Below, piece by piece: positions 36,214 through 45,400 of a DNA stretch of 64,000 bases. A program made the position numbers and the translations under genes. The stretch spans positions 62,001 to 126,000 of the forward strand of contig JALHRR010000005.1 of the NCBI GenBank assembly GCA_022841345.1. Reading direction: 5' to 3'. The notes below the pieces were generated by a model. It was given only the letters and a program-made list of their open reading frames with translations, did not search any database and was not told the origin of the DNA. Each line of letters opens with the position of its first letter. Position 1 is the first letter of the stretch. Source of the DNA: Saprospiraceae bacterium. GTDB lineage: Bacteria; Bacteroidota; Bacteroidia; Chitinophagales; Saprospiraceae.

Positions 36214-36495
36214 CCGGCCTTTTAAAATTTCTGTAGTTTTCAAGCTGTTCGAAACACCGTTGTCAAACTGAATTTGACGACAAGCAAGCAGGCACAGAAG
36301 TCGAGCTAAACAATAAGCTTCGACCATCATTAAAAAATAAATTTTGGGCACATTATTAGTTTCAATATCATATAATCTAGGCGAGCGGCTTTGCATGCGC
36401 GGAGTGCAGATCAGCGTAGAAAACAAGGAAATTTTAAACAGCCTTGTCCCCAATCCCCAAAGCTTTGGGGAGGGGATTGGTACTTTTGTATCAAG
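36214..36495 (+). repeat. Dispersed repeat family A, copy A3 (split by the IS)
   Basis: This copy runs in the same orientation as A1. A palindromic segment (36451-36480, around CCCCAAAGCTTTGGGG) replaces the usual GATCTTTTGT before the hairpin. The hairpin begins GTACTTTTGT (36480-36489), loop ATCAAG (36490-36495), and its 3' arm ACAAAAGTAC lies 1.6 kb away at 38117-38126, so the IS110 element inserted inside it. Joined, the arms form a perfect 10-bp stem. Confidence 0.8.
36455..36470. repeat. CCCCAAAGCTTTGGGG palindrome, third copy
   Basis: The perfect 16-bp palindrome is set in a longer inverted repeat (CCAATCCCC and GGGGATTGG, 36450-36480). It sits inside repeat copy A3, where copies A1 and A2 lack it, so it behaves like an inserted mobile palindrome. 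Confidence 0.65.
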
Positions 36496-36526
36496 TTATC
36501 GCAGTTATTAAACTGAACGTCAAAAC

Positions 36527-36688
36527 AGATAACTTTGTGCCTGAACCTGGCCTGAACCGAAGCCCGTTTTTTTGTCAAGGTTAAGTTAATTCCGTGATCA
36601 AGTGTGGGCTGGGGCACTCATTGGAATTTCAATTGGATGCTCATTAGTGAGACACCGTATAGTAGAGCAATTTCATTTTAAAGTGTCC
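36527..36688 (+). ncRNA. Candidate bridge RNA of the IS110 element
   Basis: The left end can fold with nested stems GTGCC/GGCAC (36537-36541 with 36613-36617) and AGCCC/GGGCT (36561-36565 with 36606-36610). The enclosed loop holds TTTTGTC (36570-36576), complementary to the right half of the target (GACAAAA), and ATCAAG (36597-36602), identical to the left half. A second stem GACAC/GTGTC (36651-36655 with 36683-36687) encloses TATAGTAG (36658-36665), identical to the element's last 8 bases (38109-38116). GATAACT (36528-36534) complements the first bases, AGTTATC. Bridge RNAs of IS110 elements carry target and donor guides in loops of this kind; the exact transcript ends are unknown. Confidence 0.5.
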
Positions 36689-36713
36689 TGTTCAGGTCTT
36701 AAAACCTAATGAA

Positions 36714-38084
36714 ATGAAAAGGAAAAAGAATGATGACAAGCTGGCCAATTCAACTAATTCCCAAAAGAAGAACTTAGGTCAGGGGCTTCCAGTCTACAAT
36801 GCGCATGCAGCTGGTATTGACGTTGGAGATACTATGCATGATGTTGCAATTAGCCGTGAGAATACCCATGAAGTGCGGAAATATTCTGCATACACGGAAG
36901 ATTTGCAAAATTTAGTAGCTTGGTTGAAAGAAGAAGGAATTACAACAGTTGCAATGGAAAGTACGGGTATTTATTGGCTTAATCTATACTTATTGCTAGA
37001 AGAAGCTGGTATTGAACCCTATTTAGTGAACGCCAAACACGTTAAGAACGTAACAGGTCGAAAACGAGATGACACGGATGCTATATGGCTGCAAAAATTA
37101 CATAGTTGTGGTCTTTTACAGAAAAGCTTTCAACCAGAAGCAGAAATAAGAGTGCTGAGAACATATGTAAGACATCGAAAGAAGTTAATCATGTTAAGTT
37201 CAGACGCAGCAAGACGTATGCAAAAGGCATTGGAGCTAATGAACATTAAAATACATACAGTTATAAGTGACTTATTAGGGAAGACAGGGATGAAGATGGT
37301 ATGTGCCATACTCGCGGGTGAGAGGAATATTGATGAGCTGATAAAATTAAAGGACGGTAGGATAAAAGCAAGTGAAGAGGATATCAGGAAGTCACTTAAC
37401 GGAATATGGAAAGAAGAATATTTGTTCATGCTTAAGCACGCTTATGCGGGTTATGGATTTTACCAATCTCAGGTAAAAGAATGTGAAGAAAAAATAAAGG
37501 ACTGTTTGTTACAGCAAGTGGCCAAAATATTGGATGGGGATATTACAGGACTACAAATAGAGAAGAAGAGAAAGCTCAAAAAGAATGAGTTAGGGTTTGA
37601 TGCACAATCTTTACTGGATATTATTGTAGGAGTAGATATTTGCCAAGTTGAAAGTATATCGGAAATAAGTGCACTGGAATTTATCTCAGAGGTAGGCACA
37701 GATATGACTAATTGGAAAAACGATAAGCACTTTGTGGCATGGCTAAACGTTGCACCAAACACAAAAATAACAGGCGGGAAAATCATCAGTAGTAAGATGC
37801 AAAGGAAGAAAAATCAAGCCGGCCTAACATTGCGTATGGCAGCAAGCAATCTGACAAAAAGCAAATCGCCATTAGGAGATTATGCTAGAAAAATGAGATC
37901 CCGCATTGGCAAAAAAGGAGGGGTGGTCGCTGGGGCTCATAAGCTAGGCAGAATCATCTATAAATTGATAAAAGATAAACAACCATATGACAAAACATTA
38001 TATTTGAAGACTCAAGATAAATGGAGAGAGAATAGAATAAAGCATTTAGAGAAGCAAATACAAAAGCTCAAAGATGTGGCTTGA
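36714..38084 (+). CDS. IS110-family transposase (recombinase)
   Basis: A 456-residue recombinase, apparently intact. The N-terminal RuvC-like DEDD domain has AAGIDVGDTMHDVAIS (first Asp), AMESTGIYWLNLY (Glu), and VTGRKRDDTDAIWLQ (Asp pair). A coiled region follows, and the C-terminal Tnp domain carries IVGVDICQVESISEISALEF, FVAWLNVAPNTKITGGKI and LRMAASNLTKSKSPLG, with the serine nucleophile region of this family. It inserts the element at a core dinucleotide guided by a bridge RNA. The ATG at 36714 is followed by a very basic start. The product is longer than IS621 recombinase (326 residues). Confidence 0.93.
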   Translation: MKRKKNDDKLANSTNSQKKNLGQGLPVYNAHAAGIDVGDTMHDVAISRENTHEVRKYSAYTEDLQNLVAWLKEEGITTVAMESTGIYWLNLYLLLEEAGIEPYLVNAKHVKNVTGRKRDDTDAIWLQKLHSCGLLQKSFQPEAEIRVLRTYVRHRKKLIMLSSDAARRMQKALELMNIKIHTVISDLLGKTGMKMVCAILAGERNIDELIKLKDGRIKASEEDIRKSLNGIWKEEYLFMLKHAYAGYGFYQSQVKECEEKIKDCLLQQVAKILDGDITGLQIEKKRKLKKNELGFDAQSLLDIIVGVDICQVESISEISALEFISEVGTDMTNWKNDKHFVAWLNVAPNTKITGGKIISSKMQRKKNQAGLTLRMAASNLTKSKSPLGDYARKMRSRIGKKGGVVAGAHKLGRIIYKLIKDKQPYDKTLYLKTQDKWRENRIKHLEKQIQKLKDVA

Positions 38085-38313
38085 TAATCTGTGAATTATG
38101 ATTTGTTATATAGTAGACAAAAGTACAAGAAGATTGTATAAACGCAATACAGCAAAAACTGTCTACTCGGCTATAATTTAAAAACTAATTTTGATCCTTC
38201 ATCTGGTTGATATGTAAGGCTCCTGTCGTTGGTAAAATCAAAATATTTTTGCTTTATCTACTAACCCCCACGGGTTAATTCTCATGTAATTTAATTGTAA
38301 AACCCTAAGTTTC

Positions 38314-38344
38314 TTGCCGGAATAGCGCTCCGCGCGTACCTTTA
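38314..38344 (+). promoter_or_regulatory. Likely promoter of the GH13 gene
   Basis: TTG (38314-38316), a 20-bp spacer and TACCTTTA (38337-38344), one base from TAnnTTTG, lie about 47 bp before the start codon. The rest of 38117-38390 holds the 3' arm of the A3 hairpin and nothing else recognisable. Confidence 0.45.
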
Positions 38345-38390
38345 TAGGAATTGAATCACTAATTCCTGCTTTAGGAGTAAAAATATACTC

Positions 38391-41198
38391 ATGAGATTTC
38401 TTATTATTTGCCTATTTTCTTTTTTACAACTAACTGTTTATGCGCAAGTTGTAGAGACAGATCCTATTTTTCCAAATGAAAACAGCACGGTCACCATCAT
38501 CTTTCATGCTGACAGAGGAAACAAAGCCCTGGAAGATTGCAATTGCGTGGTGTATGCTCATGCAGGAGTCGTCACTTCTGCCAGTGCGACCAATACCAGC
38601 TGGAGACATGTGATTGGCAATTGGGCAACAGATGACAGCAGGGTAAAAATGACTTCTCTCGGTAACAACAGATACTCTCTTACTTATAACATCCGGAGCT
38701 TTCACAATGTACCTGCAAATGAAACAGTTTTGAGATTAGCATTCGTTTTCAGAAATGTAAACGGAGGTCTTGTAGGGAGATCAGAAAACGGTTCAGATAT
38801 TTTCCTGGATTTATATGATGCTAATGCCGGATTGCTGGCTGTCATGAGCAGCCCATCTCAAAACGGATTCCTCGCACAGGAAGGAACAGAAATCCCTGTA
38901 AGAGCATTCGCGTCCGTACCGGCAAAACTTGAATTGTATCAGGACGATAATCTTGTCCTGAGTCTTGCAGATGCTAGCGAACTGACGTATGATCTGGAAT
39001 CAGGAGCGAGCGGCAATCACGAAATACGTTTTGTGGCTACACTGGGAGCAGACACAATTACTGAAACGCGTCAATATGTAGTGCCCCGGGAATCTCAGGT
39101 ACTTGAAGTTCCTGCCGGGACAAAACTTGGAATCAATCATATTTCAGATACTCATCTCAGAATGATGTTGGAAGCTCCCGGTAAGCAACAAGTATTTGTT
39201 AAAGGTTCTTTTTCTAACTGGAAACTGGACGCGGATTATCAAATGAATATCAGTCCTGACGGAAGATATTTCTGGATGGATTTTGAAAATTTGACTGCTG
39301 GCCAGGCTTATACTTATCAATATGTTGTAGATGGCACGCTGACTGTGGCAGATCCTTTAAGTGAAACTATCCTGGATCCGAATGCAGATAATTCAATTCC
39401 TGCGATAACCTATCCTAATCGCCCTCTCTATCCTCAAGGTGCGAGCGGAATTGTCACATTGGTAGTTCCGGGCGAGGAAAAGTATGAATGGGTCACAAAT
39501 GACTTTGAAAGACCCAGACAAGGTGAATTGGTTATTTATGAGTTATTGCTCAGAGACTTTATTGCAAGACATGATTACAAAACCTTGCTGGATACACTGG
39601 ATTATCTCGAAAGATTGGGTGTCAATGCAATCCAACTAATGCCTGTGAATGAATTTGAAAACAATAATTCATGGGGATATAATCCTTCTTTTCATATGGC
39701 CCTGGACAAATATTATGGCACGAAAAATGATTTCAAAGCCTTTATAGATGAAGCACACAATAGAGGTATTGCGATCATTCTGGATGTGGTCTACAATCAT
39801 GCATTTGGTCAGAGTCCGCTTTGCCAGTTATATTGGGATGCTGCCAATAATCGTCCTTCACCTGACAATCCATGGGTCAATCCCATAGAAAAACATCCAT
39901 TCAATGTAGGGTACGATATCAACCACGAAAGTCAGGCTACAAAAGATTGGCTGGACAGGGTTATGCTTTACTGGATGGAGGAGTTCAAAATTGATGGATT
40001 CAGATTTGACTTGTCCAAAGGTTTTACACAGACACAATACAACAATGCAGATGCCTGGTCAAAGTATGATGCAGGAAGAATTGCTTTATGGAAAAGAATT
40101 TATCATGTAATTAAAGACGTATCTCCTGACTTTTATATCATCCTCGAGCATTTTGCAGAAAATTCTGAAGAAAAAGAACTCGCTGAATACGGCATGATGC
40201 TATGGGGAAATCTTGTACATCAATACAATGAATCCACTATGGGCTATCCTTCTGATCTGAGATGGGGTGTATACCGCGAACGCAGCTGGACGCAACCCAA
40301 TCTGGTAACTTATATGGAAAGCCACGATGAGGAAAGACTGATGTACAAAAATTTACAGTTCGGAAATGCCAGTGGTAATTACAGCACAAAAAATCTGAAT
40401 ACTGCACTTGAACGCGTGGCATTGGCCAGCGCTTTCTTTTACACTTTGCCGGGGGCCAAAATGCTTTGGCAATTTGGTGAGGTAGGGTATGACTTTTCCA
40501 TTAATTATTGTGAAAATGGTACCATCAATCCTGATTGCAGGACCTCTCCCAAACCCATCAGGTGGAACTATACGACGCAGGAAAACAGGAGAGCATTGTA
40601 CTATACAACAATGGATCTCATTTACATCAAGAAGTTATTGGATAGCAGCACTCCACCGATATTCGACTACACACTTACAACTATGCCAAAACGCGTCAGA
40701 GTAAGTACAGAGGATCTTAAAATCATTGTGCTTGGAAATTTTAATGTGCAATCGAATAATATACAATCCAATTTTTATCATGAGGGATGGTGGTATGATT
40801 ACTTTACTGGTGACAGTATTCAGGTAACAGATACTGCACAGACTTTCAGCTATGCTCCGGGAGAGTATCACTTGTTTACTGATAGAAAAATTGACAGACC
40901 CAGCCTTGAATTTACCACTTCAACTGAAAATATATTCGTTCAGGAAGGTAATTTCAGAATGTATCCCAATCCGGGAAATGGAAAAGGATTTATTTTATCG
41001 GGATCACATACGGGAGCTGTTAATTTGGAAATCAGAAATCTAAATGGGACTGTGATGAGTTCACAAAGACTGGATATGGTTCCGGGGGATCATTCGATAA
41101 ACATTCAGTCGGACCTGCCATCAGGAATGTATTTGGTTTATATAATGGATCGGAGCGGCCGCCATTTCGAGGTCAAAAAATGGATGGTACAAAACTGA
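38391..41198 (+). CDS. Secreted GH13 alpha-amylase-type enzyme with CBM48-like module and T9SS tail
   Basis: A 935-residue protein. The signal peptide ends TVYAQ (19). Residues about 20-240 form two beta domains, the first with a Cys pair (EDCNCVVYAH). Residues about 255-330 resemble CBM48 (VFVKGSFSNWK, YQYVVDGTLTVADP). The GH13 barrel follows with region I DVVYNHAF (Asp465), region II GFRFDLSKG (nucleophile Asp540), region III IILEHF (acid Glu586) and region IV YMESHDEER (Asp646), so all three catalytic acids are present. The last 80 residues are a T9SS type A domain (MYPNPGNGKG, LPSGMYLVYIMDRSG). It should cleave alpha-glucans outside the cell. The IS110 element lies directly upstream. Confidence 0.92.
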   Translation: MRFLIICLFSFLQLTVYAQVVETDPIFPNENSTVTIIFHADRGNKALEDCNCVVYAHAGVVTSASATNTSWRHVIGNWATDDSRVKMTSLGNNRYSLTYNIRSFHNVPANETVLRLAFVFRNVNGGLVGRSENGSDIFLDLYDANAGLLAVMSSPSQNGFLAQEGTEIPVRAFASVPAKLELYQDDNLVLSLADASELTYDLESGASGNHEIRFVATLGADTITETRQYVVPRESQVLEVPAGTKLGINHISDTHLRMMLEAPGKQQVFVKGSFSNWKLDADYQMNISPDGRYFWMDFENLTAGQAYTYQYVVDGTLTVADPLSETILDPNADNSIPAITYPNRPLYPQGASGIVTLVVPGEEKYEWVTNDFERPRQGELVIYELLLRDFIARHDYKTLLDTLDYLERLGVNAIQLMPVNEFENNNSWGYNPSFHMALDKYYGTKNDFKAFIDEAHNRGIAIILDVVYNHAFGQSPLCQLYWDAANNRPSPDNPWVNPIEKHPFNVGYDINHESQATKDWLDRVMLYWMEEFKIDGFRFDLSKGFTQTQYNNADAWSKYDAGRIALWKRIYHVIKDVSPDFYIILEHFAENSEEKELAEYGMMLWGNLVHQYNESTMGYPSDLRWGVYRERSWTQPNLVTYMESHDEERLMYKNLQFGNASGNYSTKNLNTALERVALASAFFYTLPGAKMLWQFGEVGYDFSINYCENGTINPDCRTSPKPIRWNYTTQENRRALYYTTMDLIYIKKLLDSSTPPIFDYTLTTMPKRVRVSTEDLKIIVLGNFNVQSNNIQSNFYHEGWWYDYFTGDSIQVTDTAQTFSYAPGEYHLFTDRKIDRPSLEFTTSTENIFVQEGNFRMYPNPGNGKGFILSGSHTGAVNLEIRNLNGTVMSSQRLDMVPGDHSINIQSDLPSGMYLVYIMDRSGRHFEVKKWMVQN

Positions 41199-41419
41199 TA
41201 AGCAGCAATCTGAGTTGGATCTGAGTTGGATCTCAATTGATTTTTAATCCTTCATTTGTGGAAATTTAATTATGTCTAATGCAAAATTCGACTCGTCGTT
41301 CCTTTGTAATCTGAAAGTCATATTTTATTATTCTTCTACAATATCCTGCACAAAATTTGTCCGGATTATTTGCCATCGTATATTTGTTTCAATTTAGACT
41401 ACGTCCAAATAAAAACAAT

Positions 41420-41569
41420 ATGCGTCAGCCGGAAATACTTCCTTTTCAAATGAGTTCTTGCTTCATACCACTCCCGGTGGTTCAAGGTAAAAAGGATAAA
41501 AAGAAGTGTTGTAAGAAATACAAGGAAGGGAAGCGGTGTGGGAGATGTCCGGGGAAGAAGAAGCATTAA
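41420..41569 (+). CDS. Small Lys/Cys-rich protein
   Basis: From ATG 41420 a 49-residue protein with a basic, cysteine-rich C-terminus (KKDKKKCCKKYKEGKRCGRC). A TTG at 41357 in frame would add 21 residues. The CC..C..C pattern could bind a metal, and similar tails occur in small Bacteroidota proteins, but the family has no known role. It follows the GH13 gene by about 220 bp. Moderate support as a real gene. Confidence 0.5.
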   Translation: MRQPEILPFQMSSCFIPLPVVQGKKDKKKCCKKYKEGKRCGRCPGKKKH

Positions 41570-41790
41570 GGCTTAAGTATTAAGGCATAAGGCGTAAGTT
41601 AAAAGCAAAAGACATAAGGCATAAGGCGTAAGTCAAAAGACAAAAGCAAAAGCAAAAGCAAAAGGCATGAGGCTTAAGTCATATTATAAAAGGCAAAAGG
41701 AAGCAAGGGTTAAGTCATAAGGATTATGCAGTGAGAGGGTTAAGCTATAAAGTTTAAGATTCAAAGCATATGTGATGAGTAGTTAAAGCA
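41570..41790 (+). repeat. AAGGCGTAAG / AAAAGCAAAAG low-complexity repeats
   Basis: Starts right after the small Cys-rich gene. Irregular tandem copies of CATAAGGCGTAAGT and of AAAAGC, then GGTTAAGTCATAAGG variants. The same motif in inverted form (CTTACGCCTTA) occurs at 22048-22090 and 42290-42450, so this is a dispersed simple-repeat family on both sides of the S23-type gene. Confidence 0.7.
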
Positions 41791-41830
41791 TATTGCATAT
41801 ATTAACATCTCTATTTCCAAATTCAACATC

Positions 41831-42196
41831 ATGGCAATACAAAAATTTGAGGATATTATTGCATGGCAAAAGGCTCAGGATTTAGCGGTGAATTTTAATG
41901 CTACCTTTTTGAATCTGAAAGATTATGGATTTAAAGATCAAATTTGCCGGGCTGTAGTTTCTATATCTAATAATATTGCAGAGGGTTTTGACAGATGCAG
42001 CGATCCTGATTTTTCCAGATTCTTATATTTTTCCATAGCATCTTGCAGTGAAGTAAAATCTATGTTACATTTAGCTTTAAGACTTAACTATATAACCATT
42101 GAACAACAATCTTTACTTTTAGAACAAGCAACCGAGGTTTCTAAAATTACTCGTGGCCTCATCAAGTCTTTGACTTATAAAAAACTTGAGCAATAA
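41831..42196 (+). CDS. Four-helix bundle protein (S23/IVS-type)
   Basis: A 121-residue protein of the four-helix bundle family first seen in 23S rRNA intervening sequences: EDIIAWQKAQDLAVNF, QICRAVVSISNNIAEGFDRC, FLYFSIASCSEVKSML and LTKITRGLI-like end. These form pentameric bundles of unknown function; in Bacteroidota they are usually free-standing genes, as here, not inside rRNA. The gene is enclosed by repetitive DNA, and the last 25 bp of coding sequence are repeated downstream at 42367-42391, a sign of local rearrangement. Confidence 0.92.
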   Translation: MAIQKFEDIIAWQKAQDLAVNFNATFLNLKDYGFKDQICRAVVSISNNIAEGFDRCSDPDFSRFLYFSIASCSEVKSMLHLALRLNYITIEQQSLLLEQATEVSKITRGLIKSLTYKKLEQ

Positions 42197-42229
42197 ACAT
42201 TATGTTTTATGCTTTCACTGGCTGTTCGA

Positions 42230-42455
42230 ATAGCCAAGGTATTGGTGACAGGGGAACAGTTAAAGGCTAAAAGCAAAAAGCGGCTGTTTGCCTTACGCCA
42301 TAACACTTAAGCCTTACGCCTCTGTATTTTAAAAACCCCGAATCACATCGCAATCCGGGGTCTCACCAAGTCTTTGACTTATAAAAAACTTAAGCCTTAA
42401 TACTTACGCCTTACGCCTAGGTCTTACGCCTTATTACTTACGTCTTACGACTCTG
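42230..42455. repeat. CTTACGCCTTA repeats and duplicated end of the S23-type gene
   Basis: Contains GGCTGTT motifs, several CTTACGCC/CTTAAGCC copies, and a 25-bp repeat (42367-42391) of the end of the S23-type gene (42163-42187). A hairpin (next entry) lies between the copies. No gene is seen. Confidence 0.65.
42331..42360 (-). terminator. Likely terminator of the S41 protease gene
   Basis: Minus strand: CCCCGGATTGCGATGTGATTCGGGG followed by five T; the stem is 5 bp plus partial pairing. It lies about 100 bp after the stop codon. Confidence 0.5.
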
Positions 42456-42459
42456 GATT

Positions 42460-45400
42460 TTACCTATTCTTCTTAGGAAAAGGAGGAATCATCAATTTCT
42501 TAACCGGATTCTCTTTCAATTCCTTCAATAATTCTTCAACTGCGCGGGTGAGTTGGGTATCATTGTTCAGGTATTCCTGATAAGGATCATTGACCACTTC
42601 GATATCTGGATCGACGCCATATCCTTCGATAACAAACTCATTTTTCACAGGATCAAAGTGAGCAAATTCTGGCTTGCGCAAATCGCCTCCATCCACAAAT
42701 GGCAAACTTCCGCGAATACCTACTACTCCGCCCCAACTGCGCTGACCTATTACTTTACCAATTTTGTAATGCTTAAACTGATAAGGGAAAAGATCCCCGT
42801 CAGAAGCAGAATATTGATCAATCAAACAAACTTTCGGTCCCAGATGTATTTGAGCAGGACGGGTTGTCGCTCTGTCACCATTGCGCCAGGAATTACCAAA
42901 AACCAGTTCTCTTCTCAGTCGCTCGATCAGCATGGGAGATACATTTCCGCCACCATTTCCTCTGTCATCTATGATGAGCGCTTCCTTCTCCAGCTGCGGA
43001 TAAAAGTATCTTGAGAAAGCATTGAGCCCGGCCGGACCCATATCGGGAACATGAATATATCCGATTTTACCACCGGAAGCTTTATCTACTTTATCAATAT
43101 TAGCCTGAATCCAATCCGCATAATACAAATCTGCTTCATTGGAAACAGGCTTGACATACACTTTTCTTGCACCTGATTCCGATGCCTGAGCATTGACAGT
43201 TAGTTCCACCATCACACCGGCTTTTCCTACAAGTCCTTCATAAATATTGGACATATTTTTGACAGAATTGCCGTTGATAGCGATGATAAAGTCGCCCTCC
43301 TTTATATTCAACCCAATCTCATTCAATGGTGATTTCAGAGCACTGGACCAGGAAGCACCTTTCAGTATTTTTTTAATTTGATAATATCCTGAACTGTGTC
43401 TTTCAAATGCGCCACCCAGGAGACCCATAGAAACTATATCTCTGTCGGGTCTGTCCCCATCATTGACATATGCGTGGCCTACATTAAGCTCACCAATCAT
43501 TTCACCTATCAAATATGTGAGGTCATTTCTGTGATTCACATGTGGTAACAATGCGGCATATTTATCTCTGATTTTCACCCAATCAACGCCATGCATTTCA
43601 GGGTCATAAAAGAAATCGCGCATCTGTCTCCAGGATTCATAATAAATCTGTGTCCATTCTGCTTTGCGATCCACAGTCATTTTCACATCCGTCATGTCTA
43701 GTTTATTCTTAGGGTCCAGTTCTCCTTTTGGCGCATCTTCAATGTAATAAACCGGGCCTTTACTGAGCAGTACTTTTTTGTGATCATTCGATAAAATGAA
43801 TGTTCCAAATGCTCCTATTGATTTTTCCTTTTTATCCTTAAACTCCATGTACTTCACAGTACCGGGTTTATTGAAACCTGCGAATCTGTAATAAATTCCA
43901 TCCTTGGTCGGCTGCAATCCAAAATAATTTCCGGCATCCAGCGGCAATGATTCTACCCTGTCCTGAATGCCTTCCCAATCAACTTTAACTGTCAGTTCAG
44001 GCTCTTTCGTTTGTTCAGGTTTTGCTCCTGCCTTGTCTTTTGCGGATGCTTTGGATTCAGCTGCAGGGGCTTCTTTCTTTGGAGTTTCCGCGGCTGAGCT
44101 ATTCACTTCGTCATTTTCATTCTTGAAAAGAGATGCTGTTGCATTGCTTAGGTGCAAAACATAAATTTTTGCCATATCCACATATGCGTGATTCCATTCT
44201 GTATTAGAATAAGTGGGATTGTAATCTCTGGTAGAGACAAAATATAAGTACTTGCCATCCGGGCTAAATCTCGGATTAAAAGCATTGTACCATTCATCCG
44301 TGGCAGGGCGATCAGTTTTATCTACCAAATTGTATAGATGAATGCGATTGGTACCCAGTTGATTAGGGTTTGTGTAAGCAATCCATTTATTATCCGGTGA
44401 CCAGCTGAAATCAGTAATCTCCCATTCCCCTGAACGCTTAACATTTGTTTTTTTCTTGGACTGAACATCGTAATAATACAAATTTTGAGATCTGTCAGAT
44501 AGCAATATCATCTTACTATCAGGTGACCAAAGTATTCTATATTTGTAAGGGCCGCCTCCTGATGAAACAGCTGTCGCAGCTTCAGAACCATCCTGTTTTT
44601 GTATATATACCTCATCTTCTCCGCTTCTGTCAGATACAAAAGCAATCCATTTGCCGTCAGGAGACCAGGCCATGTCCCTGTCGTGGGCGTTGCTGGATTG
44701 AGTCAGGTTTCTCACAACTCCATTTTTTGCAGGAACAGTAAAAATGTCTCCTCTTGCAGAGAAGACAGCACGTGCACCATCAGGTGCAATGCCGACTCCA
44801 TTTATGTTTTTGGTGGCATCCATTTGCTTGTTACGACCCACAGCAAAATCTTCCTGAACCTGCACAGTCACTTTACTTTGCTGATTTGTTTTGAGGTCAT
44901 ACAAATAGATATATCCACCATTTTCAAAGGCAATTAAATCTCCGTTTAAGCTGGGAAATTTGACATCATATTCTGTGAACTGAGTGACTTTTCTTGTTTG
45001 TTTAGTTTTCAAATCGTATTCAAAAAGATTCATGATACGATCTCTGTCGGAGCAGTAATACACTTTTTCATTGTGGTACATTGGAAAAATATCCTGTGCT
45101 GGATTATTGCTCAAATTTTCTGTTTTACCATTCGTCAAATCCACCATCCAGATGTCGTCAGCCTGACCACCTTTGTAATATTTCCAGGTGCGAAATTCTC
45201 TGAAAACCCTGTTGTGGAAAAGCGTTTTTCCATCTGAATGATAAGACGCCCAGCTGGCAAAACTCAATGGTATTCTGGAAGATAACTCACCACTAACCGG
45301 AGCTTTCATCAGATTACCTTTAAATGCATTAAAGGTGGTCGCTCTTGTTCGGTAAACGACTTCTTTGCCGTCCGGAGTCCAGTCCATTACTATATTATTG

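Larger units (their letters stand above)
36496..38116 (+). mobile_element. IS110-family insertion sequence, full length
   Basis: The ends were deduced by comparing repeat copy A3 with A1 and A2: the repeat hairpin is interrupted after ATCAAG (36490-36495) and resumes with ACAAAAGTAC at 38117. The 1621-bp insert has no terminal inverted repeats, as usual for IS110, and AG is present on both sides (36494-36495 and 38115-38116), fitting a 2-bp core. It has a 218-bp non-coding left end, one transposase gene and a 32-bp right end. The boundary is uncertain by one or two bases because of the AG identity. Confidence 0.85.

Noticed and set aside
36714..38084. IS110 transposase as a broken gene
   Set aside because: The frame is continuous, has all expected acidic residues and the C-terminal domain; nothing suggests truncation.
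41597..41680. Possible CRISPR-like array near 41.6 kb
   Set aside because: Repeat units are short, irregular and without spacers of uniform length; no cas genes are nearby.
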